Below are positions 1 to 9,010 of a stretch of 64,000 nucleotides of DNA, piece by piece. Position 1 is the first letter of the stretch. Each line of letters opens with the position of its first letter. The translations under genes and the position numbers were made by a program. The notes below the pieces were generated by a model. The model saw only the letters and a program-made list of their open reading frames with translations. It was not told where the DNA came from and did no database searches. Source of the DNA: Pseudoalteromonas phenolica (GTDB taxonomy: Bacteria; Pseudomonadota; Gammaproteobacteria; Enterobacterales; Alteromonadaceae); contig NZ_PNEC01000002.1 in NCBI RefSeq assembly GCF_005886345.1, positions 1 to 64,000 of the forward strand. Direction: 5' to 3'.

Positions 1-1
1 T

Positions 2-1270
2 GCGCAGCTCAGGTTATTTATGGAAATGGTCAAAATTGTTCGCCAACAAGGTGAAGGCTTTGTGCCTTATAAATGGCCAAAACCTGGTTTTGATAAGCCC
101 GTCGACAAAATCTCTTATGTTAAAGGGTTTGCACCTTGGCAGTGGATCTTAGGTTCAGGTGTTTATCTAGATTCCATTGAAGAAGACTCTGCAGAACTTA
201 GAAATTTAATGATCATTGATGTAGTTGTCTTGCTTATCATTTTGGCCGCACTGATTTCTTTAATTAGCAACAGTATTCTCAATCCCGTCAATTTAGCGAC
301 TGAAATGATGAAGAACATTTCCCATGGCGAAGGTGATCTCACCCAGCGACTAGATGAATCAGGCAAAGATGAGATATCACAATTAGCGAACTACTTTAAC
401 GCCTACACTGAAAAAATGCGCCATTCTATAGAACGCGTTTCACACAGCGATACAGAGGTCGAACGACTTTCAAGTTCAGTGGATGATAAAGGTAAAGTCA
501 ATTTAAATCATATTGAACATCAAAATGATAACAGTCGACAAGTTGCTACGGCAGTCGAACAAATGAGCATGCAGATAAAAGAGGTAAGTGAAAATGCTGA
601 AGCTGCAGAACATGCAGCTAATGATACGCTTAAGAACAACAATAACGGTAAACAAGTTGTGGCTAAGACCATCACAGCAATAGAAACCTTGTCGAGTAAT
701 ATTCAAGAAATCAGCGAGGTGACCACCGTGCTTGCTGAAGAAAGTAATAACATAGGTTCTGTATCAGATGTAATAAGAGGGATCTCAGAGCAAACTAATC
801 TACTTGCACTAAGTGCGGCTATTGAAGCTGCTAGAGCGGGTGAGCAGGGTCGTGGCTTTGCAGTTGTAGCTCATGAAGTAAGAACTCTTGCTAGCCGTAC
901 AGGCCAAAGCACTGATGAAATCCAAACCATGATAGAGAAATTACAAAAAGGTGCTCAAGAAGCAGTGAGTGCTGTGCAGGCAAATCAGCAGATCTCTGTA
1001 GACACAGTAAAGCAAGTTGCAGAAGCCGATGAAGTGTTAAATGAAATAGAGCGACTCATCATGTCCATTACAGATATGAATAGCCATATAGCGCGTGCAA
1101 CAGAAGAACAAAGTACGGCTGCTCAGGAAGTAAACTTTCGGATAACCGTTCTGTCAGAAGCCACCGATCATTCACTAGAAACAACACATGCACTTACTGA
1201 AGCCAGCTTAAGTTTAAAACAAGCCAGTCATCAATTATCAGAAATTGTAAAGGGATTTAAGATTCATTAG
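2..1270 (+). CDS. Methyl-accepting chemotaxis protein, 5'-truncated by window edge
   Basis: Transmembrane chemoreceptor that would feed the CheA/CheW array encoded further right. The reading frame is open to the first bases of the window, so the N-terminus lies outside. What remains shows the end of a periplasmic Cache-type sensor (aromatic motif around [15 protein letters not shown]), one membrane segment ([18 protein letters not shown]), a HAMP region with [13 protein letters not shown], and the cytoplasmic signalling hairpin. The hairpin tip is recognisable ([27 protein letters not shown]) but has two unusual residues: Ser at 812-814 where LALNAA normally has Asn, and His at 872-874 where VVADEVR normally has Asp. 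The ligand cannot be predicted from the part seen. Family assignment is secure. Confidence 0.93.
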   Translation, partial: AQLRLFMEMVKIVRQQGEGFVPYKWPKPGFDKPVDKISYVKGFAPWQWILGSGVYLDSIEEDSAELRNLMIIDVVVLLIILAALISLISNSILNPVNLATEMMKNISHGEGDLTQRLDESGKDEISQLANYFNAYTEKMRHSIERVSHSDTEVERLSSSVDDKGKVNLNHIEHQNDNSRQVATAVEQMSMQIKEVSENAEAAEHAANDTLKNNNNGKQVVAKTITAIETLSSNIQEISEVTTVLAEESNNIGSVSDVIRGISEQTNLLALSAAIEAARAGEQGRGFAVVAHEVRTLASRTGQSTDEIQTMIEKLQKGAQEAVSAVQANQQISVDTVKQVAEADEVLNEIERLIMSITDMNSHIARATEEQSTAAQEVNFRITVLSEATDHSLETTHALTEASLSLKQASHQLSEIVKGFKIH

Positions 1271-1310
1271 ATGACATAGTTATCAGTCAGCACTCAGTAA
1301 AAACAAAAAA

Positions 1311-1327
1311 GGGAGCATATCGCTCCC
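1311..1327 (-). terminator. Rho-independent terminator of putP
   Basis: A 6-bp G+C-rich stem (GGGAGC/GCTCCC) with a 5-base loop. On the minus strand it is followed by a T-rich run (complement of the A-run at 1299-1310). It sits 22 bases beyond the putP stop, between two convergent genes, so it may serve both. Confidence 0.75.
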
Positions 1328-1349
1328 TTCTCATTACTTAAGAAACAAA

Positions 1350-2834
1350 CTATGCATTTAACTCTTGTTCATACTCAGCAAATTTATCGCCAATTTGCGC
1401 AGGTGGCTCGTCAGTGATTAAACTCACCACAACAATGGCAATTGAAGAAAGAATAAATCCTGGGACAATCTCATAAATTAAACTACTTAAAGATTGGCCA
1501 TTAATTTGGATTGGTGCATAAATCCAAATAAGAACGGTCCCTGCCCCGGCTAGCATGCCAGCTAATGCACCTGCAAAGTTCATGCGTTTCCAAAGTAAGC
1601 TAAATAATACTAACGGACCAAATGCTGCACCGAAACCTGCCCATGCATTACTTACCAAATCTAAAATAGAACTATCACGGTCATACGCTAAATAGATGGC
1701 ACACATTGCAACTAGTGCCACACTGATACGACCAACTAATACAAGCTCTTTATCTGTCGCATCACGACGAATAAAGATTTTGTAAAAGTCTTCTGTTAAT
1801 GAGCTTGAGCTCACTAATAACTGTGAAGAAATTGTACTCATAATCGCAGCGAGAATAGCCGCCAGTAAGAACCCAGATATAAGTGGATGGAATAATAACT
1901 GTGACAATATCAAAAAGATTGTTTCAGGATCGTCAACTACAAGGTTTTTCTCATGGGCATAAGCAGCACCAAAAAGACCTGTAAATACAGCGCCGAGCGC
2001 TGCAATTATCATCCAGCTCATACCGATACGACGTGCAACAGGCATATCTTTCACGCTTCTAACTGACATAAAACGCACTATGATATGTGGCTGACCAAAA
2101 TACCCTAACCCCCAAGACATTGCTGAAATAATACCTATTGCACCACCAGCACCAACCCAAGTTAACATATCAGGGTTCAACTCATTAAGAGTAGAAGATA
2201 AGGGATTCTCTAGTAGAGAGAAAGTCACTAAAGGCACTAAAACCAGTGCAATGAACATAATACAGCCCTGTACAAAATCAGTGAGGCTCACAGCTAGGAA
2301 ACCACCAAATAAAGTGTAAAATACGACTACACCTGTCGTAATGTATAAACCAGATTCATAACTTATGCCGAAAGAGTTCTCGAATAACTTGCCCCCAGCC
2401 ACAACACCTGATGAAGTATAAAGTGTGAAGAATACGATAATAACCAATGCAGAAACAATCCGCAGCGCATTACTTTTATCCTCAAAACGATTAGCAAAAT
2501 AATCAGGAATAGTAATCGCATCATTTGCTACTTCAGTATAAACACGTAGCCTTGGTGCAACTAATAAATAGTTTAACCAAGCACCAATAATTAAGCCGGT
2601 AGCTATCCAAGTGCTGCTAAAGCCTGTAACAAACATCGCGCCCGGTAAGCCCATCAGAATCCAACCACTCATATCTGAAGCACCAGCAGAGAGTGCTGCG
2701 ACACTAGGAGGAAGGCTTCGCCCACCTAACATGTAGCCTGAAACATCGCTGGTTGACTTACGATAAGCGTATAGCCCAATACCCAGCATTACGAGAAAAT
2801 ACAAAACCAAAGATACTAAAGTACCTGTTTCCAA
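1350..2834 (-). CDS. putP: Sodium/proline symporter PutP
   Basis: Inner-membrane Na+-coupled L-proline importer of the solute:sodium symporter family. The 494-residue length matches PutP. The protein is almost entirely hydrophobic segments. Near residue 54 it has the motif SDMSGWILMGLPGAM, which carries the aspartate (D54, equivalent to D55 of E. coli PutP) and the following Ser/Gly residues linked to sodium binding. Further conserved PutP stretches include GLGYFGQPHIIVRFM and the AIMSTISSQLLVSSSSLTED region. It is transcribed alone, with a terminator downstream and about 240 bases of non-coding DNA upstream. No putA is present in the window. The proline assignment rests on overall similarity and is strong, though related symporters exist. 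Confidence 0.93.
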   Translation of the reverse strand: METGTLVSLVLYFLVMLGIGLYAYRKSTSDVSGYMLGGRSLPPSVAALSAGASDMSGWILMGLPGAMFVTGFSSTWIATGLIIGAWLNYLLVAPRLRVYTEVANDAITIPDYFANRFEDKSNALRIVSALVIIVFFTLYTSSGVVAGGKLFENSFGISYESGLYITTGVVVFYTLFGGFLAVSLTDFVQGCIMFIALVLVPLVTFSLLENPLSSTLNELNPDMLTWVGAGGAIGIISAMSWGLGYFGQPHIIVRFMSVRSVKDMPVARRIGMSWMIIAALGAVFTGLFGAAYAHEKNLVVDDPETIFLILSQLLFHPLISGFLLAAILAAIMSTISSQLLVSSSSLTEDFYKIFIRRDATDKELVLVGRISVALVAMCAIYLAYDRDSSILDLVSNAWAGFGAAFGPLVLFSLLWKRMNFAGALAGMLAGAGTVLIWIYAPIQINGQSLSSLIYEIVPGFILSSIAIVVVSLITDEPPAQIGDKFAEYEQELNA

Positions 2835-3074
2835 AACTTACCTCCGCTTACTCATTACGAGATGATTGCTTGGTGATTAAAGATTATTTTTATTTATAAA
2901 AGTCACTATATCATGACTGCAAAGTTAACCCTAGATAAGTGCGTTCAATGTAAACAGCAATAAAAACTAAGAACAAAGAATGAATAAAAAACTATATTTT
3001 ATAAATTAGTTAATGCTTTACTACGCAATATATTTTATATTTAACATTGTCGAGAGTAACAGGAATAGTAGTAC

Positions 3075-4301
3075 ATGTATTTTTATGCAGCCCGCCAACC
3101 TATTTTTGATCAACACAAACAGCTTATGGGTTATGAGCTATTGTTTCGAGATGGCGTAGACAATGTTTTTCCAAATATAGACGGGGATGAAGCCACCTCA
3201 AAGCTCATTGAGGGCAGCCAGTTTAACTTTGGTTTAGAAGACTTAACGGATAGCAAGCCTGCATATATTAATTTTACACTGGATACCATTCTTAAAGGTT
3301 ATCCAACCATGTTGCCCAGTGAACAAGTCGTTATAGAAATTCTAGAAACCGTTCAGCCTGGTAAACGCTTACTTGCTGCAGTACAAGAGCTAAAAAATAA
3401 AGGTTATACCTTAGCCCTTGATGACTACAAACACCAAAAAGTGTGGCGTCATTTTTATCCATACATAGATCAAATTAAAGTCGACCTCCTGATCACCTCA
3501 GATGAAGAGATTGCAGAGCTCATCGAAGCCACCAAAGAATTTGAAAGTATTAAGCTTGTTGCAGAAAAAGTAGAAACCAATGAACAATTCGAAAAGGCCG
3601 TGGCTCTGGGCTTTAGTTACTTTCAAGGCTACTTTTTTGCCAAACCTGAAATGGTGAAAAGCAAATCCCTGCCTCCTTCAGAAATGGCACTTGCAGAACT
3701 GCTTTATGAAACCTCAGTGGTTGATGTAGATATCAAAAAAATCACCTCTGTTTTTGAAAGAGACGTCAACTTATCATATAAGTTACTTCGCTATTCAAAT
3801 TCCGCTGCTTTTAAACGACGTGCAGAGATAAATACAATCAAACAAGCGGTGGTTGTACTTGGCAACCAAGAACTGAAAAAGTTTTTATCTCTTTTATTCG
3901 CTGCTCAAGTTTCCTCTGAAAAGCCTATCGAATTAATCAAACTGTCTCTAACTCGTGCACGCTTTTGTGAGCTACTCGCGCAAAAACATAAGGGGATCCA
4001 AGACACTGGCATGGCTTTTTTAGTTGGTATGATGTCACTGATGGATGCGATTTTAGATGAAAGCATGGAAGGCGTTATGAAAAAATTGCCTTTAAGCAAT
4101 CTGATCAAAGATGCCTTAGTGCAAAAACAAGGGATACTGGCGCAATATTTAGGCCTCATCAAAGCCTATGAGCAAGCAGATTGGGAGTTGACCGGTGAAT
4201 ATTGTGAACGTATTAAATTTAGCAACGATTTACTACCTGAAATTTACAACCAAGCTGTTACTTGGGGCAACGAGCAACTTCAAGTCATGGAGTGCAATTA
4301 G
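3075..4301 (+). CDS. EAL-HDOD domain signalling protein
   Basis: 408-residue cytoplasmic protein with an N-terminal EAL-type domain (about residues 1-200) and a C-terminal HDOD domain (about 200-390), the YuxH-like architecture. The EAL domain is non-canonical: the signature is ELLFR at residues 21-25 instead of EALxR, followed by EILE (88-91), LALDDY (113-118) and IKVD (134-137). Loss of the canonical acidic pattern in this family often means no c-di-GMP hydrolysis and a binding or scaffold role; that is inference here. HDOD domains lack HD-GYP catalytic residues and act in signalling scaffolds. The gene stands alone between divergent putP and the copper receptor, with an AGGA ribosome-binding sequence 10 bases before ATG. 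Confidence 0.85.
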   Translation: MYFYAARQPIFDQHKQLMGYELLFRDGVDNVFPNIDGDEATSKLIEGSQFNFGLEDLTDSKPAYINFTLDTILKGYPTMLPSEQVVIEILETVQPGKRLLAAVQELKNKGYTLALDDYKHQKVWRHFYPYIDQIKVDLLITSDEEIAELIEATKEFESIKLVAEKVETNEQFEKAVALGFSYFQGYFFAKPEMVKSKSLPPSEMALAELLYETSVVDVDIKKITSVFERDVNLSYKLLRYSNSAAFKRRAEINTIKQAVVVLGNQELKKFLSLLFAAQVSSEKPIELIKLSLTRARFCELLAQKHKGIQDTGMAFLVGMMSLMDAILDESMEGVMKKLPLSNLIKDALVQKQGILAQYLGLIKAYEQADWELTGEYCERIKFSNDLLPEIYNQAVTWGNEQLQVMECN

Positions 4302-4313
4302 TACAGAATTAAC

Positions 4314-4327
4314 TTGATATAAATCAA
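4314..4327 (+). promoter_or_regulatory. FNR-type box
   Basis: TTGATATAAATCAA is an exact match to the FNR/ANR/EtrA consensus TTGAT-N4-ATCAA. It lies just after the EAL-HDOD stop and 111 bases before the preferred start of the copper receptor gene. This suggests oxygen-responsive control of the receptor. I could not find a clear -10 at the class II distance; a weak TATACA sits at 4399-4404. Confidence 0.7.
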
Positions 4328-4334
4328 TCAAGAT

Positions 4335-4370
4335 ATTGTCGCATCAACAAACCCCGCTAGGTGCGACAAT
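4335..4370 (+). repeat. 9-bp perfect inverted repeat upstream of copper receptor
   Basis: ATTGTCGCA at 4335-4343 and its exact reverse complement TGCGACAAT at 4362-4370 are separated by 18 bases. It lies between the FNR-type box and the receptor start, with no T-run after it. It could be an operator for an unidentified repressor, or a weak transcript hairpin for the upstream gene. I do not recognise the binding protein. Confidence 0.5.
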
Positions 4371-4438
4371 CTGTCACATTCCTCAGCAAATAAAAATCTA
4401 TACACTGCCCACAACTCTCTCAATTGCTGGGCTTTAAA

Positions 4439-6457
4439 ATGAAAAAATCAATTCTAAATGGATTTATCTGCACATTATTAAGTAGTTATGCTGTAGCTGA
4501 TGACATAGAAAAAATCGTTGTCATTGCACCAATGCAAACACCACTCAATATAAAAACCGACCCTAAATTACCAAGGCAGCCCTTGCCTGCTCAAGATGCG
4601 TCAGATTTACTCTCAAGTATCAGTGGCTTTTCATTAATCAAAAAAGGAGCAGCAAGCTCAGATCCAGTCTTTAGAGGTCAAGCAGGCTCGCGCTTGAATA
4701 TTTTAACTGATGGCAACCTCACCTTGGGTGGATGTGGAAATCGTATGGACCCTCCAACGGCTTATATTACGCCACAAACCTATGACACGCTTACCGTAAT
4801 AAAAGGTCCACAAACAGTATTATATGGACCAGGTAACAGCGCTGCGACCGTATTATTTGAGCGTGATAGTTACAGAATGGATAAAGCTGGTATAGAGGGT
4901 TTTAGTAACCTAGTGCTTGCCAATGCCGGGCGTCGCGGTATTAATTCCCAGCTTAAATTTGGAGATCAAAACTACTTTGCCAATATATCAGCCAGCTATA
5001 ACAAAGCGGACAATTATAAAGATGGCAATGGCACGCATGTGCATTCAGCGTACGAGAAGTGGAATACCGATTTAGAGTTCACTTACACACCAAGTGACGA
5101 TAAGATTATTAGCCTTTCACTTGGGCGTAGTGATGGCGAAGTTGCTTATGCTGATAGAGCAATGGACGGAAGTTTATTTGATAGAACCCATAGTGCAATT
5201 AAATTAGATTGGTTACTTGAAGGCACCGTCATTAAACGCATTGAAGGGCAAGTTTTTTACAATTATGTCGATCATATTATGGACAACTTCTCATTACGTG
5301 ATTTCGTTGCAACACCAATGAACAAAACGCCTAGAGCGATGAACCCTGACAGAACAACTTACGGCGGGAAGTTTTTAGCACACGGTGAGTACAATAAAAC
5401 GAGCAAGTTTAGCATTGGCGTTGACCATCAAAGTAATGAGCATACAAATCGTATGTCTATGAATATCAATATGATGCCAATTGACAATCAAACGCGTACT
5501 ACCGACGGACATTTTGAGCGGTTTGGCGTGTTTGCTGAATACGAATTTAGTCCAGAGGAAAATAAACAATGGGTATCGGGCTTGCGCGTAGACAGGTGGC
5601 AAGCAACTGATGAGCGCAAAATGGCCGGTTCAATGATGATGATGTCCCCTAACCCGACTGCTTTTCAGACTCGAAAGTCATCTTTGTATAGTGGGTTCAC
5701 AAGATTTCAAACTCAAACCGAAAATACCAGTTACTTTGCAGGCTTCGGTTATGTAGAACGATTTCCTGATTACTGGGAAATATTAGGAGCGGCGCGAAGC
5801 AGCGAAAAGACCACAAGTGCTTTTAACACAAAGCACGAAGCCACTGGTCAATTCGATTTAGGCTTAGTCCACCAAACTGATAAGTGGCAAAGCTCTGCTT
5901 CTGTTTTCTACAATCAAACCGATAATTTTATTCTCATCGACAATACGTTTGAGAAAATGGGTAAATCGGCAAAAGTAACGCGTAACGTTGACTCTGAGAG
6001 CTTTGGTTTTGAGTTAGACAGCAAATATTCACTGACAAAGTCGTTATCAACCGGTGCAAGTATGAGTTGGGTAAGAGCAACAAATCTAACTGATCATAGA
6101 CCATTAGCGCAACAACCTGCTTTACAGGCTCGTTTTACACTTGATTACGCACTAAAAGATTGGCAGCTTGGCATGCTTTGGCGTGTTGTACAAAAGCAAC
6201 ATCGTGTTGCTGTTGGCCAGGGTAATATCGCAGGTCAAGACGTCTCAAAGTCCGCCGGTTACGGTGTGCTGTCAATAAATGCTAACTACAGTCAAAATCA
6301 AAACATAGACTGGAGTTTTGGGATAGATAATTTACTTGACAAAGCCTACAACGAGCACTTAAGTCGTGCAGGTGCGGCTGTCAATGGCTATGAGCAGACC
6401 AGCAGAGTGAATGAAGCGGGGTTAACTGCTTGGCTTAACCTCAACTGGCGCTTTTAA
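4439..6457 (+). CDS. TonB-dependent copper receptor, OprC/NosA family
   Basis: Outer-membrane beta-barrel receptor expected to import copper with TonB-ExbBD energy. I choose ATG 4439 over the in-frame TTG at 4424 because it gives a clean signal peptide (MKKSILNGFI... ending near AVA-DD), followed by a TonB-box-like stretch (EKIVVIAP). The plug has VIKGPQTVLYGPG (120-132) and the protein ends in aromatic residue F, as barrels do. The copper ligands described for P. aeruginosa OprC (a CxxxM and an HxM motif) have counterparts here: C99/M103 in GGCGNRMDPP and H279/M281 in DHIMDN. Met-rich loops (MSMNINMMP, MAGSMMMM) fit a metal role. Length is 672 aa. Expression may be oxygen-controlled through the FNR-type box upstream. 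Confidence 0.9.
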   Translation: MKKSILNGFICTLLSSYAVADDIEKIVVIAPMQTPLNIKTDPKLPRQPLPAQDASDLLSSISGFSLIKKGAASSDPVFRGQAGSRLNILTDGNLTLGGCGNRMDPPTAYITPQTYDTLTVIKGPQTVLYGPGNSAATVLFERDSYRMDKAGIEGFSNLVLANAGRRGINSQLKFGDQNYFANISASYNKADNYKDGNGTHVHSAYEKWNTDLEFTYTPSDDKIISLSLGRSDGEVAYADRAMDGSLFDRTHSAIKLDWLLEGTVIKRIEGQVFYNYVDHIMDNFSLRDFVATPMNKTPRAMNPDRTTYGGKFLAHGEYNKTSKFSIGVDHQSNEHTNRMSMNINMMPIDNQTRTTDGHFERFGVFAEYEFSPEENKQWVSGLRVDRWQATDERKMAGSMMMMSPNPTAFQTRKSSLYSGFTRFQTQTENTSYFAGFGYVERFPDYWEILGAARSSEKTTSAFNTKHEATGQFDLGLVHQTDKWQSSASVFYNQTDNFILIDNTFEKMGKSAKVTRNVDSESFGFELDSKYSLTKSLSTGASMSWVRATNLTDHRPLAQQPALQARFTLDYALKDWQLGMLWRVVQKQHRVAVGQGNIAGQDVSKSAGYGVLSINANYSQNQNIDWSFGIDNLLDKAYNEHLSRAGAAVNGYEQTSRVNEAGLTAWLNLNWRF

Positions 6458-6486
6458 CTCTTAGGGTTAGTGTTAGATAAAGAAAA

Positions 6487-6507
6487 AGCCAAGTCATTGA
6501 CTTGGCT
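6487..6507. terminator. Bidirectional terminator between copper receptor and mlaA
   Basis: AGCCAAGTCA and TGACTTGGCT form a 10-bp perfect stem around one central base, preceded by AAAA and followed by TTTC. It lies between two convergent genes and can end transcripts from both sides. Confidence 0.8.
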
Positions 6508-6530
6508 TTCTATTAAGTATGCTTGCGCGC

Positions 6531-7265
6531 TTAAAGATTCTCTAAGAAGTCTTCATCAAAATCTTCAACTTCTTCTTCTTTGATTGGTGGGTTACCATCA
6601 TACAGCTCGTAAAGTTGACGCTGGAAGTAGATATCTTTCATGAACACATACGGGTCAAGTGACTCACGAAGTAGCTTCTCTTGCGATAATAAACTCGCAC
6701 GCGTATCAATTGCTCTCACAGCAAAAACTAATAGGCTTTGAGGTGTAGACATCGCAAGTTCAGGTAATACAAACTTGTCTACCACGTCACCTGTGATGTT
6801 TCTAGCGGTAGAAGGTCCATAGCCTGGCAACATCAAATATGCGCCATCACCAACGCCCCATACGCCTAAGGTTTGACCAAAGTCTTCATCTTTATGCTTT
6901 AAACCTAATGAGCTTGCAACATCAAAGAGACCAAAAATACCCACTGTTGAATTCACCAAGAACCGCGCGGTATTGATGCCTGTATCTTTTGGTTTTCCTT
7001 GTAATAATGAGTTAACCGCATCGGTAGGAGCTGCAATATTGGTAGTAAACGCATAGACACTTTTTCTAACCGGATCATTCGTAACGGCTAGGTACCCTTC
7101 GGCGACAGGCTTCAAAATATATGCATCAAGTACATCCATATTGAAGTCGTACACCGTTCTGTTGATACTTTGAAGCGGATCTCGCTCATCAACTTTTTCA
7201 GGGGAAACTGTTGCACACCCAGAAATAATGAGTGCAGCAAACGCAGATAATATAGGTTTTAACAT
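6531..7265 (-). CDS. mlaA: MlaA/VacJ outer-membrane lipoprotein
   Basis: Outer-membrane component of the Mla retrograde phospholipid pathway, which removes mislocalised phospholipid from the outer leaflet. Residues 1-17 are a lipoprotein signal with lipobox ISGC. Family motifs are clear: DPLQSINRTVYDFN near residue 30, FLVNSTVGIFGLFDVA, and EDFGQTLGVWGVGDGAYLMLPGYGPSTARN. The 244-residue length is normal, with an acidic tail (EEEVEDFDEDF). It begins immediately after the ccmI stop, so it probably shares the ccm transcript. The other mla genes (mlaBCDEF) are not nearby. Confidence 0.95.
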   Translation of the reverse strand: MLKPILSAFAALIISGCATVSPEKVDERDPLQSINRTVYDFNMDVLDAYILKPVAEGYLAVTNDPVRKSVYAFTTNIAAPTDAVNSLLQGKPKDTGINTARFLVNSTVGIFGLFDVASSLGLKHKDEDFGQTLGVWGVGDGAYLMLPGYGPSTARNITGDVVDKFVLPELAMSTPQSLLVFAVRAIDTRASLLSQEKLLRESLDPYVFMKDIYFQRQLYELYDGNPPIKEEEVEDFDEDFLENL

Positions 7266-8549
7266 TTAGCTTCCTGTGCTGGTTATTACACGACTGATCT
7301 CAACACGCACAATTGATGGCGCATTATCTAAGGCTATCACGTCTGATTGACCTTCTAAGTCGCCTGCCTGCACCGTTACAGCTTCATCACTTGAAACTCG
7401 GGCAGTGATCTCAACTTTTTCAAAATTAGAAAGCTTCAAATCAGGCATCATAGCCATGCTGTCATCAAGTGTAACAGTAATCGGAAATTGAAATTGTTTT
7501 AATTTGTTCACAGCCAATGGCATTGGTGGGCCATTATGGGCTTTAGCAAAAATAAACAGCGTCGCATTGTCTGGTAACTGACTTGCTATAGAATCATTTA
7601 ACGACACAGATACCGTCAATGATGCACCTGCAGGAGGCTGACTTTCTTCATGTGCGTGTGCATCAGGATTAATTTTATGTTCGATATCATGAATACGCTC
7701 TGAAATCATGGCATAGCGAGGGTCATCTTGGGTCATAGAAGATTGCAGTACTTCAAATGCGGCTTTAGCTTCTTCCCAGTCTTGACGCTCATATGCGATT
7801 AATGCCAATAGCGAAATCGCGTCCATATTACTTGGATCAGACTGTAAAACTTTAGATAGCATTCTCGCAGCGCGGTTCATGCTCGGTTCAGTACCTTCAA
7901 TTAACAGTACTTGGCTAAAGTTTACCAATACATTGTTATTATCAGGCTGCATAAACAGTGCTTTTTCGAAAGCTTGCTTGGCCATATCATTATCACCCAG
8001 TGACATAGCAACACGGCCTAACAGCATCCAAGCAACAGCATCATCGCCACTTTCTGCCAGCTTTGTGCGCAGGCCTAAAGCAAATGCTTGAAGTTCATTT
8101 TGAGACAGTGGTTCGCCTTGCTGTAAAACCGCACGCTCACCAAATTCTGGCAACCTATCGATGGCAGTGTACCAGTCTTCTATTTGCTTTTGACTGCCTG
8201 TAAAGCCATAAAATACGGCACTCACTGCAACTAAAAAAGCCAAACCTGTTAGCGCGAATATACGGTTATTACCTCGAGCATTAAGTTGCTTCTCAGGAGA
8301 TAACTCATTAAGCAAGCGGCGCTTTAACTCAACAATTGACTCGTTGTAAACTGTTTGCTCAATTTTCTTATCCGCAAACTCTTGCTCTAAATCATCTAGG
8401 CGCTGTTGATATATGCCAATACGCTCTGCATTGGCATCAGAATCAACCGCGATGACCTTTTCACGTCGTAAAAATGGCACCACAACAAATAAAGCGGCAA
8501 GAATTGATAATAGAGCAAACATGCCCCACATTTGCGTCATTGCGCTCAT
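7266..8549 (-). CDS. ccmI: Cytochrome c maturation protein CcmI
   Basis: Apocytochrome c chaperone of the haem-ligation step, working with CcmF and CcmH in the inner membrane and periplasm. The N-terminus has two membrane helices (about residues 7-26 and 98-118) flanking a charged cytoplasmic loop. The rest is periplasmic, with tetratricopeptide-type repeats (WMLLGRVAMSLGDNDMAKQAFEKAL, NMDAISLLALIAYERQDWEEAKAAF) and a C-terminal beta-rich region (about 320-427). The 427-residue single protein matches the fused CcmI form. The start overlaps the ccmH stop by 4 bases, as expected inside a tightly packed operon. Confidence 0.92.
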   Translation of the reverse strand: MSAMTQMWGMFALLSILAALFVVVPFLRREKVIAVDSDANAERIGIYQQRLDDLEQEFADKKIEQTVYNESIVELKRRLLNELSPEKQLNARGNNRIFALTGLAFLVAVSAVFYGFTGSQKQIEDWYTAIDRLPEFGERAVLQQGEPLSQNELQAFALGLRTKLAESGDDAVAWMLLGRVAMSLGDNDMAKQAFEKALFMQPDNNNVLVNFSQVLLIEGTEPSMNRAARMLSKVLQSDPSNMDAISLLALIAYERQDWEEAKAAFEVLQSSMTQDDPRYAMISERIHDIEHKINPDAHAHEESQPPAGASLTVSVSLNDSIASQLPDNATLFIFAKAHNGPPMPLAVNKLKQFQFPITVTLDDSMAMMPDLKLSNFEKVEITARVSSDEAVTVQAGDLEGQSDVIALDNAPSIVRVEISRVITSTGS

Positions 8550-9010
8550 GAATTATGCTCCTGACGTTGATACTGCTTGATCAGTTGCGCGAGCTTTTCT
8601 TCGTCTTGCGCATTCCACTTTTGTTTCTTTGACGCCTTCTTTTGTCGAAAGACAATAAAGCCAAAACCAATGATCACAATTAGTACAGGTAATACCCAAA
8701 GTACAATGGTTGCAGGTGTCACCGGCGGTTGGTAGTGAACAAAGTAACCATAACGGTCAATCATGTAATCAATGACTTCTTGCTTTGATTTTCCTTCGTT
8801 CACTAGCACTAGTACCTTGTCACGTAAGTCCTTAGCGACAATCGCATCTGAATCAGCGATATTCTGGTTTTGGCATTTCGGACAACGAAGCTCTTGCGTC
8901 AACGCTTTGAAGGTTGCTGCGCGCTCAGCATTGGCAAATTCATATTCATCTTGGGCACTGTAAGCTAAAAAGCTCAAAATACTCAGAAATAACAAAGTTA
9001 AAACTCTCAT
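8546..9010 (-). CDS. ccmH: Cytochrome c maturation protein CcmH (CcmL-type thiol oxidoreductase)
   Basis: Periplasmic membrane-anchored thioredox protein that reduces the apocytochrome haem-binding cysteines. A signal peptide is present (residues 1-18). The active-site motif LRCPKCQNQ occurs near residue 41 (family LRCxxCQ), followed by the conserved DRYGYFVHYQPP and one C-terminal membrane helix (TIVLWVLPVLIVIIGFGFIVF). The 154-residue length fits the short CcmH without TPRs, the TPRs being in the separate ccmI. Overlaps both neighbours by 4 bases. Confidence 0.95.
   Translation of the reverse strand: MRVLTLLFLSILSFLAYSAQDEYEFANAERAATFKALTQELRCPKCQNQNIADSDAIVAKDLRDKVLVLVNEGKSKQEVIDYMIDRYGYFVHYQPPVTPATIVLWVLPVLIVIIGFGFIVFRQKKASKKQKWNAQDEEKLAQLIKQYQRQEHNS

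Noticed and set aside
2835..3074. Search of the putP/EAL-HDOD gap for promoters or RNA elements
   Set aside because: A+T-rich divergent spacer of 240 bases; only weak -35/-10 pairs, none good enough to annotate.
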